This document shows, piece by piece, positions 44,352 to 51,893 of a stretch of 64,000 nucleotides of DNA. The stretch's first letter is position 1. Each line of letters begins with the position of its first letter. The translations under genes and the position numbers were made by a program. The DNA comes from Mycolicibacterium alvei (lineage in GTDB: Bacteria; Actinomycetota; Actinomycetes; Mycobacteriales; Mycobacteriaceae). The DNA lies in assembly GCF_010727325.1 (NCBI RefSeq), contig NZ_AP022565.1, positions 868,001 to 932,000 of the forward strand, written 5' to 3'. The notes under the pieces were generated by a model, which was given only the letters and a program-made list of their open reading frames with translations, had not been told where the DNA came from and searched no databases.

Positions 44352-44425
44352 GCCCTCGTATCCCAACTGGCAGAGGAAACGGATTCAAAACCCGTACAGT
44401 GTGAGTTCGAATCTCACCGAGGGCA
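44352..44425 (+). tRNA. tRNA with CAA anticodon (Leu), short variable loop
   Basis: A 74-base cloverleaf. The acceptor arm is GCCCTCG with CGAGGGC, the D-arm TCC/GGA, the anticodon loop TTCAAAA read as CAA, the variable loop five bases (ACAGT), the T-arm GTGAG/CTCAC around TTCGAAT and the discriminator A. CCA is not encoded. CAA means leucine, but bacterial tRNA-Leu normally has a long variable arm. There is also an A-C mismatch at the base of the anticodon loop. It is the probable integration site of the element beginning 28 bases downstream. Confidence 0.85.
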
Positions 44426-44452
44426 CTTTTTCGCTGCGCTTATCAACGCAGG

Positions 44453-45583
44453 TCAGACAGATTTCAGAGCAGTCGATTTCGGTTTCTGGGCACCGTCTGG
44501 GCACATTTTGGGCACAAGTGCATCCAACCGATCCGCAACCGCGTTCAGGTCGTCGTCAAACAGGTCGGCATAGGTGTCCAGCGTCATTGCCGCGCTCGCG
44601 TGTCCAAGCATCCGCTGAACCACCAAAACGTTCGCCCCGGCGCTGATGGCCAATGACGCCGCTGTGTGGCGCAGATCGTGCGCTGTGATGCGCGGAAAAG
44701 TGGAATCTGCGGCCTGACAACGCGCAACCGCGCCAGACAGCCACGATTTGTTTCCCGCTGGCGGGCCTAAGTAGTCACCGCTGGCAGACGGCCAAATCAG
44801 ATTCTCGCGTTCTTTACCCTCACACGTTTTTGCAATCGCTTCGGCAGCAAACAGCGACAGCGGAACCACGCGGTTGTGGCCGGTCTTGAGTGAACCGACG
44901 TGCGTCGTGGCACCGATACGAACCGCGTTCTCGTGCAACGTGATTCGACGCCGTAAGAAATCCACGTCAGACACGCGCAACGCTGCGGCTTCGCCCCACC
45001 GCAGGCCGACCGTACCCAGTAGCAACACCAGCGAGCGATACCTACCGCTCTCGTCTGCCAATGCAAAAAGCTGCTCGCGAGTCAGATACACATTTGGCTT
45101 TTTCGTGCGTTTGGGCAATCTCACGCCACGCGCCGGATTGCTTGGAATCGAACGATCCCTTACGGCGTCGTCCAAAATGCGTGCGAGCACTGAGTAAACG
45201 TTCGCAATCATAGAAGCCGAAAGTTTCGTAGACAGCGACGTAATCCACGCTTGTACTTCGGAATATTTCACGTCGGAAATCTTCACGTCTGCCCAACGCG
45301 GTTCGACGTGGTTACGCCAACAGCTTTCATACGAACGAAAACCGGACGGTTTCATGTGTCCTTTTTGGCGTTCCAGCCACCCCGGTCCAAGTGAGCCAAT
45401 CGTGACTTTTCCCAGCGACGGTGCGATGTACTCCCCCGTCATCTTTTTCACTTCTACCGACGCCGCAAAAGCGTTCGCGTCTCGCTTGGTTGTAAAACCT
45501 CGCTTCTTGGTTTGTTTGTTTTCTGGCGTGCGATACCGAACCATGTAGGTTCCGGTTTTCTCGTCTTTGCTGACGGTAGCCAT
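44453..45583 (-). CDS. int: Tyrosine recombinase/integrase
   Basis: A 376-residue phage-type integrase. An N-terminal AP2-like arm-binding stretch (KDEKTGTYMVRYRTPENK) is followed by a SAM-like core-binding region (residues ~60-150). The catalytic domain has Arg in GLRWGEAAALR, H-x-x-R in AHDLRHTAAS, the His of MLGHASAAMTLDTY and nucleophile Tyr338. All key residues are present. Start ATG 45583 is at MATVSK; the frame runs further upstream but is not protein-like. The stop is 28 bases from the tRNA, the usual spacing for a tRNA-specific integrase. Confidence 0.9.
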   Translation of the reverse strand: MATVSKDEKTGTYMVRYRTPENKQTKKRGFTTKRDANAFAASVEVKKMTGEYIAPSLGKVTIGSLGPGWLERQKGHMKPSGFRSYESCWRNHVEPRWADVKISDVKYSEVQAWITSLSTKLSASMIANVYSVLARILDDAVRDRSIPSNPARGVRLPKRTKKPNVYLTREQLFALADESGRYRSLVLLLGTVGLRWGEAAALRVSDVDFLRRRITLHENAVRIGATTHVGSLKTGHNRVVPLSLFAAEAIAKTCEGKERENLIWPSASGDYLGPPAGNKSWLSGAVARCQAADSTFPRITAHDLRHTAASLAISAGANVLVVQRMLGHASAAMTLDTYADLFDDDLNAVADRLDALVPKMCPDGAQKPKSTALKSV

Positions 45584-45794
45584 ATTTTTCCCGATTCTTT
45601 TTAGTTGAGCTGAAACTTTTCGTTGTCGGTGAGCCGCTGACCTGCGACTTAGCTCTAGTCTACACGTTCGGTGTGACGCCGCTTGACCAATCACAGAAAT
45701 CCCGGCAGGATTGCTAGAACAACGGAGAACCGGGACGCGCTCGGCGGCGTACGGCAAATATGGACTGAAAACTTTCACACTTCGGGAAAGAACT

Positions 45795-45995
45795 ATGTCT
45801 GTACTGCCAGAACTTTTGACGCCGGAAGAAACCGCCGACTGGCTCGGAATGTCCGTCGATTCGCTTTCGCAAAATCGCTATCTGCGAAACGAGCACAGTA
45901 TCCCTCACGTAAAAATAGGGGGACGTGTGCGTTATCTCAAAGACGACTTGATCGAGTACGTCAAGAAAAACCGTCGCGTCAGCAACGGGGCGTAA
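45795..45995 (+). CDS. Excisionase-like HTH DNA-binding protein
   Basis: A 66-residue protein with a MerR/excisionase-type winged helix: LLTPEETADWLGMSVDSLSQ then RYLRNEHSIPHVKIGGRVRY and LKDDLIEYVK. The HTH_17 pattern (choice of helix, then a positively charged strand pair) is clear. It is divergent from the integrase, GGGAAAG before ATG 45795, and ends 2 bases before the primase start. It could direct excision, replication control or both. Confidence 0.85.
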   Translation: MSVLPELLTPEETADWLGMSVDSLSQNRYLRNEHSIPHVKIGGRVRYLKDDLIEYVKKNRRVSNGA

Positions 45996-45997
45996 AC

Positions 45998-48226
45998 GTG
46001 GCTCTGTATCCCGAGCATCTAAAGATGCTCGCGCACTCTGGCATTTCGTCAGAGTTCGCCAATCAACGCGGCTACGAAACCATCGTTAACAGCCAACTTC
46101 TAAAACCGTTGGGATTCAACCAAGCCCAACAAAAACTAGGGCAAGGTCTCCTAATACCGCTTCTGCGTGCCGATGGCACCGTGTCGGGTTACCAATTTCG
46201 ACCCGACACCCCGCGTCAACATCAGAACGGCAAAGACAGAAAGTACGAAACGCCATCGCGTCAGCGCAACGTTCTGGACGTACCTCCCGGCGTAGGCGGT
46301 TGGCTGGACGATCCCAGTTTTGATTTGTGGATTACCGAGGGAACGAAAAAAGCCGATTGCGGGGCAATCCACGGTTTGTGCATCGTGGCGTTGTCCGGCG
46401 TCTGGAACTGGTGCGGTACCAACGACTTTGGCGGAAAAACCGTGCTGGCTGACTTCCATGACATTGCCCTAAACGGCCGACGTGTGGTCCTGGCGTTCGA
46501 CGGTGACGCAGCGAGAAACCCTGACGTGTTTCAAGCAATGTGCAGTCTTGCGGATTGGCTCAAAACAAAAGATGCCCGCGTCGAGTATTTGCACTTGCCT
46601 GACAACGGTGATTCCAAAGTTGGGTTGGATGACTACCTCGCCGAACACTCGCTTAGCGACCTATTGAAATTGGTAAAGAACCATCCGCCGGTCGCTGACG
46701 GGGGAAAACATGTTGCCGATGAACACAGATTCAAAGACGCTTACATAGGGCAGGAAATCGCAGATACCTACCTAAAACGCGAATACATCTACACCGGTTC
46801 GTTCGGATGGATGAAATTCGACAGCAGACGATGGACGCCGATAAGCCAACCGGTCGTTGAGGACGTTGTTCGTCGTGCGGTTATCGACATGCTCGAAAAA
46901 GCATCGAACAAAAATCTCGGCGTCCATGTGTTGAAACCACTCGCCGCGCTTCTGTCAGCTAGCCGCATTGCCGCAATTTTGCGAATCATCAAGGGATACC
47001 TTGCAACTGACGCCGAAGATTTCGACGCGCACCCACATTTACTAAATGTAAAAAACGGCGTGGTGGATCTTCGTAATGGAAACTTGAGGCCGCACGATCC
47101 AAACCTGAAACTCACAAAAGTCACGATGGTTGATTACGTCAAAGATGCCATACACGAAGACTGGAATGCTGCCCTTACTGCATTACCCGAAGACGTGACG
47201 CACTGGCTGCAAATGAGATTCGGTCAGGGCATAACTGGCCATCCGGTTCCCGATGATAAATTGGTGATTCTGAAAGGCTCTGGCGAGAACGGAAAGACAA
47301 CTGTTGTTGACGGCGTGCGGTTCGCACTTGGAAGTGACTACGCCGTGACGCTGCCGGATCGTGTTTTGTTAGCACGCAACGGAGACCACCCAACAGAAAT
47401 GATGGTTCTGCGTGGTGCACGCTTGGCGTTCATGGAGGAATTTCCAGAGTTGGGACATTTGAACGTTAAGCGTTTGAAAGACTTGCACGGAGTTGGGCAG
47501 ATTTCGGCGCGATACTGTGGAAAAGATACGGTGTTCTGGGAACCAAGTCACACAATCTTTGTGACAACGAACTATCTGCCGAGAGTTGACGAATCCGACC
47601 ACGGAACGTGGCGACGTTTAGCACTAGTGCCGTTTCCCTACAAATATGTAAAGCCAAACAAGCCGATTACAAACGAGAACATGGAAAGAACTGGCGATCC
47701 TGACTTGCGTACTCGCCTACGGAACGGTCGTAACGGTCAGCATGAAGCCGTACTTTCTTGGCTAGTCGCGGGGGCGGTTCAGTGGTACAGAGGAGAACAG
47801 ACTATGCCTGACGAACCACAATCGGTGATTACAGCTACGCGTAAATGGCGTGCCAGCGCTGATCTGTTATTGCGATTCTTCGACGACAAGATAGTTTTCG
47901 ATCCCGAAGCGCACGTGATAAGTACCGAACTATACGCGGTTTTTGCAGACTGGTTGAAGTCACACGGTCACGTTCCTTGGGGTGACCAAAATTTCAGTGC
48001 GCGGCTGAGTCAACATAGTGAGATTTCGCTACGTGGTGTTGAAAAGAAACAGATCAGAAAAAACCAAAATCTCTCTAGAAACGGCTACGCCTTCGCTTCG
48101 ACGGAGCCTGTTCCGGCCCGCTACACCGCGTGGGCAGGGATTCGGTTTCGTCGTGCCGACGACAGGGGTCAGGACGAGCCTGACCAGCACAAATGGAAAG
48201 TGGTGAGGGGTGGCAAGGGGCTCTAG
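45998..48226 (+). CDS. DUF3854-Toprim / SF3 helicase primase protein
   Basis: A 742-residue replication protein. The first ~220 residues are a DUF3854 (Toprim-like) unit with WITEGTKKAD (E114) and the D168-x-D170 pair in VLAFDGDAAR. A D5_N-like region follows at about 260-400. The SF3 helicase core comes next: Walker A GSGENGKTTVVDG near 427, Walker B-type FMEEFPE near 479 and the sensor TIFVTTNYLPRVD. The tail (~600-742) is winged-helix-like. It should prime and unwind element DNA, as in P4-type satellites. GTG 45998 follows the HTH stop by two bases. Confidence 0.85.
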   Translation: MALYPEHLKMLAHSGISSEFANQRGYETIVNSQLLKPLGFNQAQQKLGQGLLIPLLRADGTVSGYQFRPDTPRQHQNGKDRKYETPSRQRNVLDVPPGVGGWLDDPSFDLWITEGTKKADCGAIHGLCIVALSGVWNWCGTNDFGGKTVLADFHDIALNGRRVVLAFDGDAARNPDVFQAMCSLADWLKTKDARVEYLHLPDNGDSKVGLDDYLAEHSLSDLLKLVKNHPPVADGGKHVADEHRFKDAYIGQEIADTYLKREYIYTGSFGWMKFDSRRWTPISQPVVEDVVRRAVIDMLEKASNKNLGVHVLKPLAALLSASRIAAILRIIKGYLATDAEDFDAHPHLLNVKNGVVDLRNGNLRPHDPNLKLTKVTMVDYVKDAIHEDWNAALTALPEDVTHWLQMRFGQGITGHPVPDDKLVILKGSGENGKTTVVDGVRFALGSDYAVTLPDRVLLARNGDHPTEMMVLRGARLAFMEEFPELGHLNVKRLKDLHGVGQISARYCGKDTVFWEPSHTIFVTTNYLPRVDESDHGTWRRLALVPFPYKYVKPNKPITNENMERTGDPDLRTRLRNGRNGQHEAVLSWLVAGAVQWYRGEQTMPDEPQSVITATRKWRASADLLLRFFDDKIVFDPEAHVISTELYAVFADWLKSHGHVPWGDQNFSARLSQHSEISLRGVEKKQIRKNQNLSRNGYAFASTEPVPARYTAWAGIRFRRADDRGQDEPDQHKWKVVRGGKGL

Positions 48227-48290
48227 TGAGGTGCCTCGCGATATAGCTCTCGTACAAACCTCCCAACTACCCCTTGCCGCCCCTTGCCAC
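48210..48290. repeat. CCCCTTGCC repeats with inverse copy
   Basis: GTGGCAAGGGG (48210-48220, inside the end of the primase gene) is perfectly inverse to CCCCTTGCCAC (48280-48290). A second CCCCTTGCC sits in tandem immediately before the right arm (48270-48278). The arrangement may form a hairpin ending the primase transcript or serve as a binding site or origin of the element. Confidence 0.5.
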
Positions 48291-48331
48291 AAGACTTATA
48301 AGACCAACGGAAAAGAATTGGAGAGTGAGAA

Positions 48332-48390
48332 ATGACAGCCGTCAGCGTGGAAGATCGCGGCGTGGCATTCACTCTACGAAGTGCCTACGA
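48332..48390 (+). pseudogene. 5' fragment of an element gene, cut at the deletion point
   Basis: ATG 48332 is preceded by a strong GGAGAGTGAG and begins MTAVSVEDRGVAFTLRSAYD, about 20 codons with element-type base use. The open frame then continues to 48538, but only as the antisense of the mmpL fragment (many Gln/Arg/Asp, low complexity). The real gene is therefore truncated near 48390. The family cannot be told from 20 residues. Confidence 0.55.
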
Positions 48391-48523
48391 TAGTCAAGAT
48401 AACCGTGATCGCCAACCAGCCCAGGATGATGGGCACCGCCAGCAGGCGGACCATGCGCGCGATGAACGGCGGGCGCTGGGCTACCGGCAAGGGCTCTGTC
48501 AGAGGTTCGTCGTCGGTGCTCAT
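48374..48523 (-). pseudogene. mmpL: mmpL 5' fragment (truncated)
   Basis: A 49-codon remnant: a polar leader, then RPPFIARMVRLLAVPIILGW and LAITVILTI, the first membrane helix of MmpL transporters (normally ~950-1000 aa). The match to MmpL ends near 48390, and four unrelated codons and a TAG follow. ATG 48523 overlaps the mmpS stop in ATGA, the normal mmpS-mmpL coupling. The remaining ~900 codons are absent to the left, where the mobile element lies. Confidence 0.85.
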
Positions 48524-48951
48524 GCTGCCTTCAACTGACAGAAGGTGAATGCGCTCACGCCGGTTCGAACCTTCTCGTCTTTCACCTCATCGCCGACGAG
48601 GATGCGGCAACCGATGGAATCAGAGTTGCCCTGTGCGCTGAGATTTCCCATCGCCGTCGCATCGGAGATGGGGAACTCCACTGACCACGGCAGGGTTGCT
48701 TCCCTGATGAGTTGCGGCTCGGCATCAGCATCGAAATAGCTGATGGTCGCAACGGTCCCGGGCGGGCCGAACACCTCGTACACCAGGTGCTTGGGATCGT
48801 GGGGCCGCTTCTCTTCACGTTCGGCGCTGGTGTATGCGGGGCGGCTCTCGCTGCCGAAGACGCCGTGCAGCCGTGACACGGTAAATCCGCCTGCAACCCC
48901 TACCACCACGAGCACCAGTGGAATCCACAGCCGCTTCAGGATCCTGAAAAT
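48520..48951 (-). CDS. mmpS: MmpS family protein
   Basis: A 143-residue single-span protein: FRILKRLWIPLVLVVVGVAG as membrane anchor, then a beta-rich domain with VYEVFGPPGTVATISYFDAD, SVEFPISDATAMGNLSAQGN and a C-terminal RILVGDEVKDEKV ... AFTFCQLKAA. MmpS proteins partner MmpL lipid/drug exporters. The partner is broken here, so this one is orphaned. The best ribosome binding site (GGAGGA) points to an ATT start at 48951, the usual MmpS first residue; GTG 48984 is the nearest ordinary start and gives 154 residues. Confidence 0.82.
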   Translation of the reverse strand: MFRILKRLWIPLVLVVVGVAGGFTVSRLHGVFGSESRPAYTSAEREEKRPHDPKHLVYEVFGPPGTVATISYFDADAEPQLIREATLPWSVEFPISDATAMGNLSAQGNSDSIGCRILVGDEVKDEKVRTGVSAFTFCQLKAA

Positions 48952-48984
48952 CGCGAGTTCCTCCGCCTGTCTCCGTGCCGGCAC

Positions 48985-49453
48985 CCTGTCAGGTGCTCAT
49001 ACATGCATTTGCGGATCGGATGCGAACGATCGAGCCCCGAATGCGGTGGCATCCGAGGCCTGACCCTGCACGAAGCTACCGCAAACGTGCGGTGCGCCCC
49101 GATGAGCGCACCCGATCCCGAAGAGTAAACCATGCCGATGCGTCAATATGGCGCAAACGGGTCAGATCATCGGAATCGGTTCAACGCCTTGACAAGTACT
49201 CAAAAGACCTACTGCTGGTTCGTCAACCGATTGCCACCGTTGATCACCGCTGTTCAGGCACCGTCAGGCGAGACCCTAACCGCGCCGGATACAGCGACCA
49301 GCTATGAAACACCCATGAAAGGACCATGGAATGAGCCATTGCTACCGGCTGGCCCGCGGATGCTATCTCGTTGCGATGAATCCATCCAAACGCGTCACGT
49401 GGATGTTCGCCCGTTGCGACGGTCGCGCTCGTCGTACGTTGTTTGCTGTGCCG
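48985..49453. other. Gap without a clear gene upstream of mmpS
   Basis: No family-like coding sequence is seen between the mmpS gene and the Pro/Ala-rich gene. A frame with ATG at 49331 preceded by AAAGGA encodes a basic, Cys-containing peptide, but from 49454 on it only runs antisense to the neighbouring gene and it resembles no known protein. The mmpS promoter should lie here. The region from about 49130 is less GC-rich than average. Confidence 0.4.
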
Positions 49454-50407
49454 CTACGGCAGGAATCGGGCGATCTGCGGCGACGGCAGTGTCTGTGCGG
49501 CACGCGCCTGCCGGAAGCCCACCGCTCCCCCTGCGGCCGTCATCACCAGCATTCCGCCCAGTCCGGGCAGCACGGCGAGCAACAACTCGCTTGGGCTGGC
49601 CGTACGTAGATAGTCGGCGTATCCCAGCCGGATGGGCTCCGGCGCCGCAGGCGTCGAAAGTATCTGTGCCTCTGGTGGTTCTGACCGTGGTGTGGGAGAG
49701 ATCGGCGGGTTCGCGACCACTGGCGGCGCCCCCGCAGGCGACGCCGTCGGTGCCGGGATCGTGGGAGGAACCACCACAGGCACCGCGACGACGGGAGCAG
49801 CCGGTGCCGCACCGATCATCGGAGTGGGTGCGGCGGGAATCGTGGAGGGGGCCGACCGGATGACGATCGCCCGACCGCTCGGGGCCGTTGGCACCGGCGC
49901 GAGGTTGGGGGCTCGGCCGATGTTTCCGTTGATCGGAGCCCCGGCCGCTCCACCTCCTCGGACACCGCTGGTCACAGCGGCCGCCGGTGCCTGCACGGTC
50001 CCGCCCGACAGGACTGTCGATGGAACCCGCCCGACCGTTCCGACGCGGGCTGACTGAGGTGATTCGGCGAATGATCCGCGGGTCGCAGTCACCGGGGCCT
50101 CACCGACACCTACCTGATTGGTCCCGATCTTGCTGGTCGCGATCTTCGATTCGGGTTTCGAGCCTGTGGCGGCCCCCGGACCGAGGGCTCCACCGGAATT
50201 CTTGACTCCGCCGGCGCGGTGCGAGCCCAGCCTGGCCACGGGATTGGACTTCTTGTTCTTCTTCTTGTGATCGAAGAGATCGTGGATATCCACACCGAAC
50301 AAATGAGCCGAGGCCACCGCGGTGCCGGCCATGCCAGGTCCAACCACCATGGCACCACAAGCGATCGCACAGCCGGCTGCGGTGTTCCGCACCCATGACC
50401 GGTCCAC
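49454..50407 (-). CDS. Exported Pro/Ala-rich protein with C-terminal anchor
   Basis: A 317-residue protein. A signal-like N-terminus (AAGCAIACGAMVVGPGMAGT, A-x-A site) is followed by a short HLFGVDIHDLFDHKKKNKKS with a lysine-rich patch. About 180 residues are rich in Pro, Ala, Val and Gly (VVAVPVVVPPTIPAPTASPA). One hydrophobic helix near the end (LLLAVLPGLGGMLVMTAAGG) precedes a short tail. It looks like a cell-wall-spanning, membrane-anchored protein. No function is known. It lies between mmpS and the divergent adenylyl cyclase gene. Confidence 0.65.
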   Translation of the reverse strand: MDRSWVRNTAAGCAIACGAMVVGPGMAGTAVASAHLFGVDIHDLFDHKKKNKKSNPVARLGSHRAGGVKNSGGALGPGAATGSKPESKIATSKIGTNQVGVGEAPVTATRGSFAESPQSARVGTVGRVPSTVLSGGTVQAPAAAVTSGVRGGGAAGAPINGNIGRAPNLAPVPTAPSGRAIVIRSAPSTIPAAPTPMIGAAPAAPVVAVPVVVPPTIPAPTASPAGAPPVVANPPISPTPRSEPPEAQILSTPAAPEPIRLGYADYLRTASPSELLLAVLPGLGGMLVMTAAGGAVGFRQARAAQTLPSPQIARFLP

Positions 50408-50569
50408 GAAAGATCCCCCCAGACGAGATCGGCGGCCGTATTGGCGCGCTCACTGGAACAAGTTCCCATTGTGGCATACCGATAATTGTCGGGTTTGCTG
50501 GACCATCGCCGGGACGGCAGCGAGACCAATGTCGGCCGGCTGGGTGGTCGACGGCGATACGCTTGATAC

Positions 50570-51856
50570 GTGGTGGTCAGCGAGTTCCGCCGCTCGGTGT
50601 GTATGCCCGAGATGGCCCTGAACAACCGCATGTCGGCGCGCACTCGGCACTACGCGGAGAGCGTGTCGAGCCGACTACGCGTGTTGACCATCGCGACGTG
50701 GATCGCCGCCGCTGTGACCACCGGTTTCGGGATCTTCCAGTTGGCCTTGGACGGACCAATGTGGCGACTCGGGTTCTTCAACCTCGTTTCCGCAGGTCTG
50801 TTCGTTGTGGTGCCACTGTTGTACCGGTTCGGCGAGCTGATCGCGCCGCTGACGTTCTTCCTGATCGCCTACCTGTCGGTGTCCGTGATGTGTTTCGCGA
50901 TCGGGACCGGTTCGGGTTTGCAGTTCTACTTCGTGGTCGCGGTATCGCTGGTGGTCCTGGTGCTGGGCATCGAGCGCATCGTGCTCGCCGCGTCGTTGGC
51001 GGCCTTGGCCGTGGCTGCCACCATCGCGTTGCAGGTCCTGGTTCCACAGGATCGAGGCGTCGGGCCGCCGTGGGCGCTGACCGCAGGCTTCGTGGTGTCG
51101 GCGGTTTCCGCGGCCGTGATGGTATTTGCCACAGTCTGGACGTCGCTGCGCGAAATGGCCCGGGCCGAACAGGCCATGGACGCCGAATACCAGCGGTCCG
51201 AGCAGTTGCTGAGCAACATCCTGCCCGCCACGATCGCGCAGCGGCTCAAGGAGCCCTCACGGACCATCATCGCCGACAACTACGACGACGCCTCGATTCT
51301 GTTCGCCGACATTGCCGGCTACACCGAACGGGCCAGCGATCTCACCCCGACCGATCTGGTGCGCTTCCTCGACCGGCTGTTCACCGACCTCGACGCGTTG
51401 GTGGACCGTCACGGACTGGAGAAGGTGAAGACCAGCGGTGACTCCTACATGGTGGTGGCCGGGGTGCCCAAACCGCGTGCCGACCACATCGAGGCACTCG
51501 CCTGCCTGGCGCTCGATCTGGCGGACGCGGTCGCCGACCTCAAGGACCCGCGTGGGCGCGAGGTGCCGTTGCGGATCGGCCTGGCAGCCGGACCCGTGGT
51601 GGCCGGGGTGGTCGGCGCCCGCAAGTTCTTCTATGACGTCTGGGGCGATGCGGTCAATATCGCCGCACGGATGGAGACCACCGACGTTGCCGGCCGAATT
51701 CAGGTGCCGCAGAACGTCTATGACCGCATCAATCACGCGTTCGTGCTCGAGGAGCGCGGCGATGTCGAGATCAAGGGCAAGGGCGTGATGCACACCTGGT
51801 ATCTGGTCGGGCGGCGCGACGACGAGGCGGTTCCGGCCCGACTGGAGACTGCCTGA
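50570..51856 (+). CDS. cya: Membrane adenylyl cyclase (class IIIa, Rv1625c-like)
   Basis: A 428-residue cyclase that makes cAMP from ATP. Six membrane helices (about residues 40-200) are followed by a helical linker (EYQRSEQLLSNILPATIAQR) and one class III catalytic domain. Metal Asp residues are in FADIAGYTERASD, the adenine-binding Lys in EKVKTSGDSYMVV, and the Asp, Asn and Arg in YDVWGDAVNIAARMET. One domain with six helices means it works as a homodimer. Length and motif order match M. tuberculosis Rv1625c. The start is uncertain; ATG further in (near MSARTRHYAES) is possible. Confidence 0.9.
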   Translation: MVVSEFRRSVCMPEMALNNRMSARTRHYAESVSSRLRVLTIATWIAAAVTTGFGIFQLALDGPMWRLGFFNLVSAGLFVVVPLLYRFGELIAPLTFFLIAYLSVSVMCFAIGTGSGLQFYFVVAVSLVVLVLGIERIVLAASLAALAVAATIALQVLVPQDRGVGPPWALTAGFVVSAVSAAVMVFATVWTSLREMARAEQAMDAEYQRSEQLLSNILPATIAQRLKEPSRTIIADNYDDASILFADIAGYTERASDLTPTDLVRFLDRLFTDLDALVDRHGLEKVKTSGDSYMVVAGVPKPRADHIEALACLALDLADAVADLKDPRGREVPLRIGLAAGPVVAGVVGARKFFYDVWGDAVNIAARMETTDVAGRIQVPQNVYDRINHAFVLEERGDVEIKGKGVMHTWYLVGRRDDEAVPARLETA

Positions 51857-51893
51857 CCCGGGCGTACCGCCGGGTCGGACGCGTCGCCGCGGT

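Larger units (their letters stand above)
44426..48390. mobile_element. Truncated integrative element beside tRNA (int-HTH-primase/helicase)
   Basis: A block of about 4 kb with clearly more A/T at third codon positions than its flanks. From the tRNA outward it holds an integrase, a divergent excisionase-like HTH gene, a DUF3854/SF3 primase-helicase and the 5' part of another gene. The set resembles phage satellites and prophage-like elements of mycobacteria. The left end is set by the tRNA 3' end. The right end is set by the point (about 48385-48395) where sequence changes to an mmpL gene read on the other strand. No second copy of the tRNA 3' sequence was found, so attR seems lost. No capsid, terminase or transfer genes are present. 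Confidence 0.8.

Noticed and set aside
44352..44425. Reading the tRNA as an ordinary class II tRNA-Leu
   Set aside because: The five-base variable loop leaves no room for the long arm; reported instead as an odd CAA tRNA.
48226..48240. GTGAGGTGCCTCGC as a possible attR (tRNA 3' end copy)
   Set aside because: It shares only a few bases with the tRNA 3' sequence in either orientation, too little for an att core.
49331..49609. 92-codon frame with a fair ribosome binding site
   Set aside because: From 49454 on it is antisense to the Pro/Ala-rich gene and the peptide looks random; kept only as a remark in the gap entry.
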